Origin: Streptomyces sp. NBC_01210
Lineage (GTDB): Bacteria > Actinomycetota > Actinomycetes > Streptomycetales > Streptomycetaceae
DNA length: 64,000 nt
Reading direction: 5' to 3'
Assembly (NCBI RefSeq): GCF_036010325.1
Contig: NZ_CP108549.1
Location: 8,432,001 to 8,496,000, forward strand
This document shows positions 27,059-35,340 of the stretch, in pieces. The notes below the pieces were generated by a model. That model saw nothing but the letters and a program-made list of their open reading frames with translations, was not told where the DNA came from and did not search any database. Each line of letters begins with the position of its first letter. Positions within the stretch are counted from its first letter, which is position 1. The translations under genes and the position numbers were made by a program.

Positions 27059-28441
27059 TCAGAGCATGCGTGCGTACTCGCGGAACTCCCAGTCGGTGAC
27101 CGCGCGTTCGAAACGGGCGCGTTCCTGGCGCTTCAGGGCGATGAAGACCTCGACAAACCGGGGTCCGAGCGCTTCGCCGAGGAGCTTGTCCTCCTCCAGG
27201 GCGGTGAGAGCACTGCCGAACGAGGACGGCAGCGGCGGTACACCCTCGGTGCGCGGGCGCTCCGTGAGGGACGGGGGCGGGACCAGTTCGCGATCGATTC
27301 CGTCCAGTCCCGCTGCGAGCAGGGCCGCGATGACGAGGTAGGAGTTTGCGGCGCCGTCAGCGACGCGAACCTCGAGCCGGGTGCCGGGGCCGCGCTCGGG
27401 CGGGATCCGTACGTAAGCGGTCCTGTTGTCGTAGCCCCAATTGGCGGTGGTGGGCGCGAGAGAGTCGGGCGAGGCGAGCCGCTTGTAGGCGTTGACGGTG
27501 GGGTTGAGCAGGGCGGTGAGCGCCGGTGCGTGCTCAAGCACGCCCGCGAGGAAGGACTGTCCGAGGATGCTGAGACCGCCCTCGCCCGACGGATCGGCGA
27601 AGAGATTCCCGCCATCGTTGTCCACGAGCGACACATGGACGTGGTGTCCGCTGCCCGCCTTGTCGGCGAAGGGCTTGCCCATGAAGGTGGCCCGCAGACC
27701 GCGTGCCGCCGCGATCTCTTTCACGGCGTACTTGAAGAGGAAAGCCCGGTCCGCGGCCTCGAGCGCCGGTCCGTGCGTGTGGTTGATCTCGAACTGGCCG
27801 CCGCTGAACTCCTGGTTGCCCGTCTGGACGCGCAGCCCGAGCGCATGGCATTCGCGGATCAGCAGCGGGAGCAGGGAGTCGGGGTCGTACGCAGCTCCGA
27901 CCACGTATCCGGCGCTGTCGTGCTCGGAGTACTGCCGCCAGCCGTGCGGCGCTTCCGGGTCCGGGGCCAGTAGATAGAACTCCAGCTCGGGCGCGGCGAC
28001 GGCATTCAGGCCGCGGCGGGCGAGCCGGTCGACCTGGTTGCGCAGCAGCCCGCGCGGGTCCAGATGCAACGGGGCGTGGTTCTCCGACGAGTCCGTGACG
28101 TCGGCGAGCAGGAACGCGGTTGCGGGCGCATAGCCGGGGATCGCGAGCGTGGTCGGGTCGATCCGGGCATGGGCGTCGGGCCAGCCGCTTCCCGAGCTCT
28201 CGGACAGGTCCAGCGGGTTTCCGCCGAGGTCGGTGACCATGACGGCCTGGCAGAAGGACAGGCCGGGCCCGGCAAACCGCGACAACTCGCTGACGTGCAC
28301 TTCTTTGCCCCGGGCGACTCCGTGCAGATCGCTCCACAGCACCCGGACGAGGTCGATGCCCTGGGCGGAGAGCTCGTCCGCGAGAGCGGCGAGTTCCTCC
28401 GGTGTGGCGCCCGGATGTGTGGGGGAGGGGTGGGTGGACAC
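27059..28441 (-). CDS. Glutamine-synthetase-like gamma-glutamyl-amine ligase
   Basis: 460 residues. Active-site contexts of glutamine synthetase are present: APELEFYLL, NQEFSGGQFEINHTHG, GSGHHVHVSL, NPTVNAYKRL and RIPPERGPGTRLEVRVAD. Small GS-like proteins of streptomycetes (GlnA2/GlnA3/GlnA4 type) and PuuA attach glutamate to polyamines or other amines. The GTG at 28441 has GGAAGGGG upstream; a longer start is less well supported. Co-transcribed with a decarboxylase and sharing an operator with a PuuD-type hydrolase, it most likely glutamylates an amine rather than ammonia. The amine is unknown. Confidence 0.85.
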   Translation of the reverse strand: MSTHPSPTHPGATPEELAALADELSAQGIDLVRVLWSDLHGVARGKEVHVSELSRFAGPGLSFCQAVMVTDLGGNPLDLSESSGSGWPDAHARIDPTTLAIPGYAPATAFLLADVTDSSENHAPLHLDPRGLLRNQVDRLARRGLNAVAAPELEFYLLAPDPEAPHGWRQYSEHDSAGYVVGAAYDPDSLLPLLIRECHALGLRVQTGNQEFSGGQFEINHTHGPALEAADRAFLFKYAVKEIAAARGLRATFMGKPFADKAGSGHHVHVSLVDNDGGNLFADPSGEGGLSILGQSFLAGVLEHAPALTALLNPTVNAYKRLASPDSLAPTTANWGYDNRTAYVRIPPERGPGTRLEVRVADGAANSYLVIAALLAAGLDGIDRELVPPPSLTERPRTEGVPPLPSSFGSALTALEEDKLLGEALGPRFVEVFIALKRQERARFERAVTDWEFREYARML

Positions 28442-28470
28442 TGTGTGCCCCTTCCGGTCGTCCCGTGTTC

Positions 28471-28486
28471 CGTTTGGGGTCAAACG
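28471..28486. promoter_or_regulatory. Shared operator, site A (GS-like operon)
   Basis: CGTTTGGGGTCAAACG: perfect 6-base arms CGTTTG/CAAACG around four bases, 30 bases upstream of the GS-like start. The same dyad recurs at 28587, 35176 and, with one arm mismatch, 36348. On the leftward strand a GAATAC-like -10 lies directly next to it. Confidence 0.75.
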
Positions 28487-28586
28487 TATTCTGTGAGGCC
28501 CTCCCTGGCAAGCCTCCCGCGCGGACCGTTCCGGCGGAAGTGAATCGGATGGTGGGCGGGGTTGACGGAGGGTGCGGGGAGACTGT

Positions 28587-28602
28587 TATTTGGATCCAAA
28601 CG
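28587..28602. promoter_or_regulatory. Shared operator, site B (ring-cleavage operon)
   Basis: TATTTGGATCCAAACG: right arm CAAACG perfect, left arm four of six; its core TTTGGATCCAAA is a perfect 12-base palindrome. It lies 37 bases upstream of the acetoacetate-decarboxylase-family gene. Confidence 0.65.
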
Positions 28603-28639
28603 AATTCAATGGCTGCCCCCACCCCACCGAGGAGACATC

Positions 28640-29446
28640 GTGTCGCTGACGCGCGGTTACTTCCACCCCAAGACGGCGACGGGCAGCTCATCGCTCATCC
28701 CCTCGCCCCCATGGCACTACTCCGGGGACCTCCTCACCGTCGAGTACCGCACCGATCCCGCCCGGGTGCGCGAACTGCTCCCCGAACCGCTGGAGCCCGC
28801 CGACGAGGACCCGGGTGCGGTCGCCCTCATCTGGGCCGACTGGCAGTCCTGTTCCGGCTCCCGCGAGGAGCTGCTCGACCCCGTGCGCTCCCAGTACAAG
28901 GAGGCCTTCGCGGTGGTCCGCTGCTCCTACCGGGGGAGAACGTACTCGCGCTGCGTCTACATCTGGGTCGACAAGGACTTCGCGATCGCCCGCGGGCTGC
29001 ACCAGGGCTACCCGAAGAAGCTCGGCTCGATCCATCAGACCCGTCCGCATCCGTACGGGCCCGCCCCGCGGATCGAGGCCGGCGCCCGCTTCGGCGCGAC
29101 GCTCGCGGCCGCCGACCGGCGCCTCGCGCAGGCCGTGGTGACGCTGCGGGAGGAGTCGGAGACGAACGGGTTCGTCAACGGACACCCCATGGCCCACCAC
29201 CGCTGGCTCCCCTCCGTCGAGAAGGGCAAAGGGCTCGCGCTGGACGAGCTCATCGAGACCGGCGCCGCGTCCTTCGAGGCAGGGCAGGCATGGCGGGGCG
29301 AGGCCGAGCTCGAGCTGTTCGAGGCGCCGACGGAGGAACTGGCGCGGCTGGAGGTCCGGGAGCCGATCGCGGCGTACTACCGGCAGGTGGGGGCGGTCTG
29401 GGACGGCGGGCATGTGCTGGAGTCCGGCACGTCCGGGGCCGAGTAG
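28640..29446 (+). CDS. Acetoacetate decarboxylase (ADC) superfamily enzyme
   Basis: 268 residues from GTG 28640 (GAGGAG upstream). The Schiff-base lysine motif of the family is visible in GLHQGYPKKLGSIHQTRP, and the conserved front part YRTDPARVRELLPEPLEP matches ADC-like proteins. Known members decarboxylate acetoacetate or perform aldol/dehydration chemistry on keto acids. It heads the ring-cleavage operon, 142 bases before the HpcC-type gene. It could handle a keto-acid intermediate of catechol breakdown, perhaps covering a hydratase or aldolase step that is not encoded nearby. That last point is a hypothesis. Confidence 0.82.
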   Translation: MSLTRGYFHPKTATGSSSLIPSPPWHYSGDLLTVEYRTDPARVRELLPEPLEPADEDPGAVALIWADWQSCSGSREELLDPVRSQYKEAFAVVRCSYRGRTYSRCVYIWVDKDFAIARGLHQGYPKKLGSIHQTRPHPYGPAPRIEAGARFGATLAAADRRLAQAVVTLREESETNGFVNGHPMAHHRWLPSVEKGKGLALDELIETGAASFEAGQAWRGEAELELFEAPTEELARLEVREPIAAYYRQVGAVWDGGHVLESGTSGAE

Positions 29447-29486
29447 ACGCCTGCGGCAAGCTCTCCCCGCCCTTGCCGCCGCACGA

Positions 29487-29532
29487 CGGGCTCCGCCCCG
29501 GACCCCCCGCCTCAAACACCGGCGAGGCTCCT
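29487..29532. repeat. Streptomyces-type intergenic GC palindromic repeat
   Basis: CGGGCTCCGCCCCGG followed by ACCCCC...CTCAAAC and CCGGCGAGGCTCC resembles the widespread streptomycete intergenic element (GGGGCTCCGCCCCGGACCCC then CTCAAACGCCGG). It lies in the gap after the ADC-family gene and may form a stem-loop in the transcript. Recognition is from memory of the element, not from a search. Confidence 0.55.
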
Positions 29533-29588
29533 CTTCCATCGGCGCCCGCACTCCTCATCACAAGCTGCAGCACCTGGAGCACCTGGAC

Positions 29589-31061
29589 ATGACCGGACAC
29601 ATCACCACCGTCGCCGGCGTCGCCGTCGACACCCGGCACTGGATCGGCGGCGAGCGCGTTGCCTCCGCCGAGACCTTCCACGACGTCTCGCCCATCGACG
29701 GCGGCACGCTCGGTGAGATCGCCCGCGGCACGGCGACGGAGGCCGAGGCGGCCGTCGCCGCCGCGAAGGGCGCCTTCCCCGCCTGGGCGGGCACCCCGCA
29801 AGCCGAACGCGCCCGCATCCTGCACGCCATCGCCGACGGCGTCGAGAGACGCATCGAGGACCTGGCGATCGTCGAAACGCATGACAACGGCGCCCTGCTG
29901 CGCTCCCACCGTCGCGGTGTCATGCCGCGCGTCGCGCACAACTTCCGCTTCTTCGCGGACTGGCTGCTGCGGCTCGGCCACGAGGACTTCGACACACGCG
30001 GTCACACCAACCACGTCTCCTGGGACCCGGCCGGCCCCTGCGTCCTGATCACGCCGTGGAACGCGCCGCTGATGCTCGCGACCTGGAAGATCGCCCCGGC
30101 TCTCGCCGCCGGGAACACGGTGATCCTCAAGCCCGCCGAGTGGTCCCCGCTCACCGCATCCCTGCTCGCGGACATCGCAGCCGAGGCGGGACTCCCGGCC
30201 GGCGTCCTCAACATCCTCCAGGGGTACGGCTCCGAGGCCGGCAGCGCCCTTGTCTCGCACCCGGACGTGCGGCGCGTCAGCTTCACCGGTTCGGTGCCCA
30301 CCGCTCGTACGATTGCCGCCGCGACCGCCCTCAACCTGACACCCGCCAGCTTCGAACTGGGCGGCAAATCACCCCTGTTGGTCTTCGCGGACGCAGATAT
30401 CGACCTCGCCGTCGACCTGGCCGTGGAGCAGTACGACAACGCCGGACAGGTGTGCCTGGCCGCCACCCGCATCCTCGTCGAGGACTCGATCGCCGATGAG
30501 TTCACCCGGCGCTTCGTGGCCAGAGCCGAACAGCTCCGGCAGGGCGACCCACGCGCCGAGGCCACCGGCATCGGCCCCAACATCCACGCGCGCCAGCTGG
30601 AGAGGATCGACGGCTTTGTGCAGCGGGCGCTCGCGGCCGGCGCATGCGCCGTCATCGGCGGCGGCCCCAACACCGAGCTGGGCGGCCTCTACTACCGGCC
30701 GACGCTGCTGGCCGACGTGGCGCAGGACAGCGAGATCGTCCAGGAGGAGGTCTTCGGCCCCGTCCTGACTCTGCAGGCCTTCGGCACCGAGGACGAAGCG
30801 GTCGGCCTCGCCAACGACACCCGCTTCGGCCTCGCCGCCACCGTCGTCACCAGCGACCGCGAGCGCGCCGAGCGCGTCACCGCACGGCTCGTCGCGGGCA
30901 CGGTCTGGGTCAACTGCTTCTTCGTACGAGACCTGCAGGCGCCGTTCGGCGGCTCCCGCGCCTCCGGTATCGGCCGTGAGGGCGGCACCTGGAGCTTCGA
31001 CTTCTACTGCGACATCAAGAACAGCGTGACGGCACCGAAGGGATGGCGGGACCATGGGTGA
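29589..31061 (+). CDS. hpcC: Aldehyde dehydrogenase, 5-carboxymethyl-2-hydroxymuconate semialdehyde dehydrogenase type
   Basis: 490 residues. Catalytic E256 (ELGGKSP) and C289 (NAGQVCLAATR) are in place. The adjoining extradiol dioxygenase and fumarylacetoacetase-like genes make it the semialdehyde dehydrogenase of homoprotocatechuate meta-cleavage. ATG 29589 lacks a strong ribosome binding site; it may rely on readthrough from the upstream gene. Its stop overlaps the dioxygenase start by 8 bases. Function by context is good, though ALDH substrate specificity cannot be proved from sequence. Confidence 0.83.
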   Translation: MTGHITTVAGVAVDTRHWIGGERVASAETFHDVSPIDGGTLGEIARGTATEAEAAVAAAKGAFPAWAGTPQAERARILHAIADGVERRIEDLAIVETHDNGALLRSHRRGVMPRVAHNFRFFADWLLRLGHEDFDTRGHTNHVSWDPAGPCVLITPWNAPLMLATWKIAPALAAGNTVILKPAEWSPLTASLLADIAAEAGLPAGVLNILQGYGSEAGSALVSHPDVRRVSFTGSVPTARTIAAATALNLTPASFELGGKSPLLVFADADIDLAVDLAVEQYDNAGQVCLAATRILVEDSIADEFTRRFVARAEQLRQGDPRAEATGIGPNIHARQLERIDGFVQRALAAGACAVIGGGPNTELGGLYYRPTLLADVAQDSEIVQEEVFGPVLTLQAFGTEDEAVGLANDTRFGLAATVVTSDRERAERVTARLVAGTVWVNCFFVRDLQAPFGGSRASGIGREGGTWSFDFYCDIKNSVTAPKGWRDHG

Positions 31062-32019
31062 GATCGTCGGTGCGGGACTGCTTTCGCACGTCCCCACCAT
31101 CGTGCTCTCGCAGGAGGACCGGTTCGAGCTGAACGACGGCAAGGAGATCACCCTTGTCACCGGCCTTCAGCAGCTGCGCCGGGACGTCTTCGAGACCGCC
31201 GACTACGACACCGTCGTCGTCCTGGACTCGCACTGGGCAACCACCGTCGAGTTCGTCATCACCGCCCAGGACCGCCGCGCCGGCCTGTTCACCTCCGAAG
31301 AGCTGCCGCGCGGGATGCGCCGTATGCCGTACGACTTCCCGGGCGACCCCGAACTCGCCCACAACGTCGCGCAGTTCGCCGAGAAGCACGGCACCTGGAT
31401 CACCGCCATCGACGACGTCTATCTGCCGATCTACTACGCCACCATCAACCTGTGGAAGTACCTGGGTGAAGGCCTGCCCGACAAGCGCTGGGTCACCATA
31501 GGCGTCTGCCAGACCGGCGATATGCAGGACCACCTGCGGCTCGGCCGCGCCCTCGCCGACGGCATCGCCGCGACTCCCGGCCGCAAGGTGCTGCTGATCG
31601 CCTCCGGCGCCCTGTCGCACACCTTCTGGCCGCTGCGGGAGCTGCGCGACCACGAGCCCAGCGACCCCTCCCACATCTTCAGCGCCGGGGCCCGGGAGGC
31701 CGACTACGAGCGCATCGCCTGGTTCAAGGAAGGCCGCCACGCCAAGGTCCTTGAGACCATGCCGGAGTTCTGGAAGCACAAGCCCGAGGCGAAGTTCTTC
31801 CACTATCTGATGATGGCGGGCGCCCTCGGCGAGAGTGAGTGCATCGCCACGGCCCGGCAGTACGGGGAGTACGAGAACGCCATCGGCACCGGCCAGGCGC
31901 ATCTGTGGTTCGACCGCCCGGCCGACGGCTGGACCGGGACCGGCACCCCCAACGCCGCACCCGGCCTGCGCCACGACCCGCACCACCACCGCGACCCGCA
32001 CGCCGACCAGGAGAGCTGA
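31054..32019 (+). CDS. hpcB: Class III extradiol dioxygenase, homoprotocatechuate 2,3-dioxygenase type
   Basis: 321 residues, LigB superfamily. Metal-site contexts: GAGLLSHVPTIVL at the N-terminus (metal-binding His), VVVLDSHWATTVEF and LLIASGALSHTFWPL. It opens the ring of a catechol such as 3,4-dihydroxyphenylacetate with O2 and Fe(II). The His/Asp-rich C-terminal tail (RHDPHHHRDPHADQES) is unusual and may bind metal. It overlaps the upstream dehydrogenase and is one base from the next gene. Confidence 0.85.
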   Translation: MGEIVGAGLLSHVPTIVLSQEDRFELNDGKEITLVTGLQQLRRDVFETADYDTVVVLDSHWATTVEFVITAQDRRAGLFTSEELPRGMRRMPYDFPGDPELAHNVAQFAEKHGTWITAIDDVYLPIYYATINLWKYLGEGLPDKRWVTIGVCQTGDMQDHLRLGRALADGIAATPGRKVLLIASGALSHTFWPLRELRDHEPSDPSHIFSAGAREADYERIAWFKEGRHAKVLETMPEFWKHKPEAKFFHYLMMAGALGESECIATARQYGEYENAIGTGQAHLWFDRPADGWTGTGTPNAAPGLRHDPHHHRDPHADQES

Positions 32020-32020
32020 C

Positions 32021-32878
32021 ATGGCTGAGACGTCCGAGTTCCGCCGCATCCTCCTCGACGGCGCCGTCGTCGAAACCGTCCGTGACGGCGACGAGTTGGT
32101 CGTCGGCGACGGCCGCCGGGTCAAGGCCGACCAGGCTCAGCACCTGCCGCCGGTCGTCCCGTCCAAGATCGTCGCGGTCCATCTCAACCACCGCAGCCGT
32201 GTCGACGAGTTCCGGATCGGCCTCCCGGACACACCGACGTACTTCCACAAGCCGACGTCGTCGCTCAACGCCCACCAGGGCGCCGTCGTCCGCCCCGAGG
32301 GCTGCAAGTGGCTCAACTACGAGGGCGAGGTCGCCATCGTCATCGGCCGGACCTGCCGCAACATCGCGCCGGACCGGGCGGGGGAGTACATCGCGGGCTA
32401 CACCGTGGCCAACGACTACGGCCTGCACGATTTCCGCGACACCGACGCCGGCTCCATGCTGCGCGTCAAGGGCTCCGACACGCTCTGCCCGCTCGGCCCC
32501 GGCCTGGTCACCGACTGGGACTTCCACGGCAAGCGGCTGCGCACATACGTCAACGGCAACGTCGTCCAGGACGGTTCGACCGACGAGATGAAGTGGGACA
32601 TGCACTATCTCGTCGCCGACATCGCCCGCACGATCACCCTGTTCCCCGGCGACGTTCTGTTGTCCGGCACGCCGGCGAACTCGCGGCCCGTCAAGCCCGG
32701 CGATGTCGTCGAGGTGGAGGTCGAAGGCCTCGGCCGGCTCACCAACCACATCGTCAGCGGCCCGACCGAGATCCGCGCGGACGTCGGCGCGCAGCCCACC
32801 GAGTCGGAGGAGGTGCTCTCCACCGCGCTCGGCGGTGACTGGGAGTTCCGCGGCATCAGGCCACCCAGGCGGGGCTGA
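32021..32878 (+). CDS. hpcE: Fumarylacetoacetate hydrolase family protein, HpcE-type isomerase/decarboxylase
   Basis: 285 residues. The FAH-fold metal ligands appear in YEGEVAIVIGR (E-x-E) and NDYGLHDFRDTDAG, with KGSDTLCPLGP and LLSGTPANSRPVKPGDVVEVEVEGLGRL typical of the family. In homoprotocatechuate breakdown HpcE decarboxylates and isomerises the ring-cleavage product. The E. coli protein is a two-domain fusion; this one has a single domain, so it may perform only one of the two steps. AGGAGAG precedes the ATG. Confidence 0.83.
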   Translation: MAETSEFRRILLDGAVVETVRDGDELVVGDGRRVKADQAQHLPPVVPSKIVAVHLNHRSRVDEFRIGLPDTPTYFHKPTSSLNAHQGAVVRPEGCKWLNYEGEVAIVIGRTCRNIAPDRAGEYIAGYTVANDYGLHDFRDTDAGSMLRVKGSDTLCPLGPGLVTDWDFHGKRLRTYVNGNVVQDGSTDEMKWDMHYLVADIARTITLFPGDVLLSGTPANSRPVKPGDVVEVEVEGLGRLTNHIVSGPTEIRADVGAQPTESEEVLSTALGGDWEFRGIRPPRRG

Positions 32879-32892
32879 GCAGCTGAGCAAGA

Positions 32893-32930
32893 GGTGTGGG
32901 GCCGGATCATCAGGGATCCGGCCCCACACC
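32893..32930. terminator. Bidirectional terminator hairpin
   Basis: Perfect 16-bp stem GGTGTGGGGCCGGATC / GATCCGGCCCCACACC with a 6-base loop, followed by CTTTACTTTTT. It lies exactly between convergent hpcE and the PuuD-type gene. Confidence 0.9.
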
Positions 32931-32940
32931 CTTTACTTTT

Positions 32941-33669
32941 TCACAGAAGGTCGCCGGCAGCCCGCACCAGCGCGTCAAAGAGCCGCTGCTGGACGGGATC
33001 CTCGTGTGCGGTGTCCTCGGGATGCCACTGCACGGCCGCGAACCAGCCCTGCGCTCCGGTGAGTTCCAGGGCCTCGGGCGTGCCGTCGGCGGCCGTGGCA
33101 GTGATGTACAGCCCCTCACCGAGTCGGTCGACCCGTTGGTGGTGATAGCAGGAGGCCTCGGTCTTCTCGACACCGGTGATCTGCGCGATCCGCGAACCGG
33201 GCCGCAGCGCTACGGGGTGCACCATATGGCGGTGCTCGCGCTCGCGACCGCCCATGTCCTGGTGCAGAGTGCCGCCGAGCACGGTGTTGACGACCTGGAG
33301 CCCCCGGCAGACGGCGAGCAGCGGCAGAGCAGTACGCAGCGACTGACGGGCGACCTCGAGGTCGAAGCCGTCCTGCTCGTCGTCCACGTCGTACACGCTG
33401 TCGTGCCGGCCGAGGTCTCCGTAGCGGTGCGGGGCGAGGTCGCCTCCGCCGGGCAGCAGGACGCCGTCGAACCGGGTCAGTCGGGCTGCGACCCCGGCCG
33501 GATCGGCGATGCCTCCGGGGGCGTACGGATGGATGGTCACGGGCTCCCCGCCCGCCCGCCACACCGCCTCGACGAGGGCACGGGCGTTGACCTCGGCGGC
33601 GTACCGCAGCGCGGACGTGGACGCGGCGAAGCGGGCGGGGATCGCGATCAGGGGTCTTGGGGCTGTCAC
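32941..33669 (-). CDS. Gamma-glutamyl-amide hydrolase, PuuD type (class I glutamine amidotransferase fold)
   Basis: 242 residues. Nucleophile C121 in LLAVCRGLQVVN and the catalytic pair H226/E228 in QWHPED mark a peptidase C26 hydrolase such as gamma-glutamyl-GABA hydrolase. GTG 33669 overlaps the upstream dehydrogenase stop by GTGA, so the two are translated together. It would release glutamate from a gamma-glutamylated acid, undoing the step catalysed by the GS-like ligase in the divergent operon. Confidence 0.87.
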   Translation of the reverse strand: MTAPRPLIAIPARFAASTSALRYAAEVNARALVEAVWRAGGEPVTIHPYAPGGIADPAGVAARLTRFDGVLLPGGGDLAPHRYGDLGRHDSVYDVDDEQDGFDLEVARQSLRTALPLLAVCRGLQVVNTVLGGTLHQDMGGREREHRHMVHPVALRPGSRIAQITGVEKTEASCYHHQRVDRLGEGLYITATAADGTPEALELTGAQGWFAAVQWHPEDTAHEDPVQQRLFDALVRAAGDLL

Positions 33670-35159
33670 AGCCGGATCCAGGTCGTCTTGAGCTCGGTGT
33701 ACTTCTCGAGGGCGTGGGCGGATTTGTCGCGGCCGTTGCCGGACTGCTTCACCCCGCCGAAGGGAACGGTCAGATCACCCTCCTCGTAGCAGTTGACCCA
33801 GACGGTGCCGGCCTTGAGGGCGCGCGAGACCCGGTGGGCGGTGGTGAGGTCGCTGGTCCAGAGGCCTGCTGCGAGGCCGTAGTCGGTGGCGTTGGCGAGC
33901 GCGACGGCCTCGTCGATGTCGTCGAACGTGAGCACGGACAGGACGGGACCGAAGATCTCGTTGCGGGCGAGCCGCATTGTGGGTTGCACCAGGTCGAAGA
34001 CCGTTGGTTCCAGATAGCTGCCACCGGTCGCCGCGAGGGTGCGGGCCCCGCCGGTGCGCAGCCGTGCCCCCTCGACGACGCCGGCGCCGATGTGGTCCAT
34101 GACGCGGCCCAGGTGGTCCTCGCCGACCAGAGCACCCATCTCGGTGCCGGGGTCCAGCGGGTCGCCCACGCGCAGAGCCTCCGCACGTTCGACGACGGCG
34201 TCGGTGATCTGCTCCGCGATGGAGGAGTGCACCAGCAGCCGGGACGGCGCGGTGCACATCTCGCCCTGGTTGAAAAAGATGCCCCAGGCGGCGGTGGCGG
34301 CGGCCCGGTCCAGGTCGGGGGCGTCGGGGAGGATGATGTTCGGCGACTTGCCGCCCAGCTCCAGCCAGACGCGCTTGAGGTTGGAGTCGGCGGCGTACCG
34401 CAGGAACTGCCGTCCCACCGCGGTCGATCCGGTGAAGGCGAGCACATCGACGTCGGGGTGGCGGCCGATGGCCCGGCCTGCGGTGGGGCCGTCACCGGTG
34501 ACGACATTGAGGACGCCCGGCGGCAGCCCGGCCTCGGTGGCGATGCGGCCCAGCATCAGGGCGGAGAGCGGCGAGCACTCGGAGGGCTTCAGCACGACCG
34601 TGCAGCCGGCGGCGAGTGCGGGCGCCACCTTCCAGGAGGCGAGGGTGAGCGGGAAGTTCCACGGGACCACCGCGCCGACGACCCCGGCGGGTTCCCGGGT
34701 GATGAGGGCCAGTGCGTCGGGGGCGGTGTGGGGCGATTCGTCGGTGAGTTTGTCGGCCAGCTGCCCGTACCAGCGGAAGGTGTTGATGGCGGCGCGCAGT
34801 TCGATGTCGTACGCGTCCTTGATGGGCTTGCCCATCTCCAGGCACACGGTGAGGGCGAGCTGCTCGCGCCGCTCCTCCAGCAGACCGGCGATCCGCAGCA
34901 GGGCGCGGCCGCGGTCGGCCGGGGCCAGTCGGGGCCAGGGGCCGCTGTCGAAGGCGCGTCGCGCCGCGGCCACGGCGAGGTCGACCTCGGCGGCCCGGGC
35001 ATCGGCGACCTCGGTCAGTATCCGGCCGTCGCGGGGCGACACGGCCGGGAAGGTCGAGCCGCCGCCGGGCTCGTCGACGCCGTCGATGTGGTGCTGTGCG
35101 GGCAGCTCCATTTCCTTGGCCCGGCGCAGAAGTTCGTCAGGGGTGAGGCTCAGCATCAT
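33666..35159 (-). CDS. Aldehyde dehydrogenase, PuuC/AldA-like
   Basis: 497 residues. E267 (LELGGKSP) and C302 (NQGEMCTAPSR) are the catalytic pair; the GEMCTAPSR context is that of gamma-glutamyl-gamma-aminobutyraldehyde and similar dehydrogenases. Two consecutive ATGs (35159, 35156) follow GAGGAG. It is first in an operon with the PuuD-type hydrolase, and the shared operator (site C) lies 17 bases before the start. It likely oxidises the aldehyde formed from a (gamma-glutamylated) amine; no oxidase for that step is adjacent. Confidence 0.85.
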   Translation of the reverse strand: MMLSLTPDELLRRAKEMELPAQHHIDGVDEPGGGSTFPAVSPRDGRILTEVADARAAEVDLAVAAARRAFDSGPWPRLAPADRGRALLRIAGLLEERREQLALTVCLEMGKPIKDAYDIELRAAINTFRWYGQLADKLTDESPHTAPDALALITREPAGVVGAVVPWNFPLTLASWKVAPALAAGCTVVLKPSECSPLSALMLGRIATEAGLPPGVLNVVTGDGPTAGRAIGRHPDVDVLAFTGSTAVGRQFLRYAADSNLKRVWLELGGKSPNIILPDAPDLDRAAATAAWGIFFNQGEMCTAPSRLLVHSSIAEQITDAVVERAEALRVGDPLDPGTEMGALVGEDHLGRVMDHIGAGVVEGARLRTGGARTLAATGGSYLEPTVFDLVQPTMRLARNEIFGPVLSVLTFDDIDEAVALANATDYGLAAGLWTSDLTTAHRVSRALKAGTVWVNCYEEGDLTVPFGGVKQSGNGRDKSAHALEKYTELKTTWIRL

Positions 35160-35175
35160 CCCTACTCCTCTCATT

Positions 35176-35191
35176 CGTTTGAGTTCAAACG
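35176..35191. promoter_or_regulatory. Shared operator, site C (aldehyde dehydrogenase/PuuD operon)
   Basis: CGTTTGAGTTCAAACG, perfect arms identical to site A. On the leftward strand CATATC lies just upstream as a possible -10, the same geometry as at site A. A bound dimer would cover the transcription start. Confidence 0.75.
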
Positions 35192-35340
35192 ATATGGAAC
35201 TGTGCCTGCGCCGACAAGGGGCCGACCGCACTTGGGGTCGGAGGGGCGGTGAGGTTGGAGGGGCGGTGAGGCCGGGGGGACGGTGAGACTGCGGGATCGT
35301 GTGGCCTGGGGTGTGCGTGCTCAGGCCCGGGGGCGAGCGC

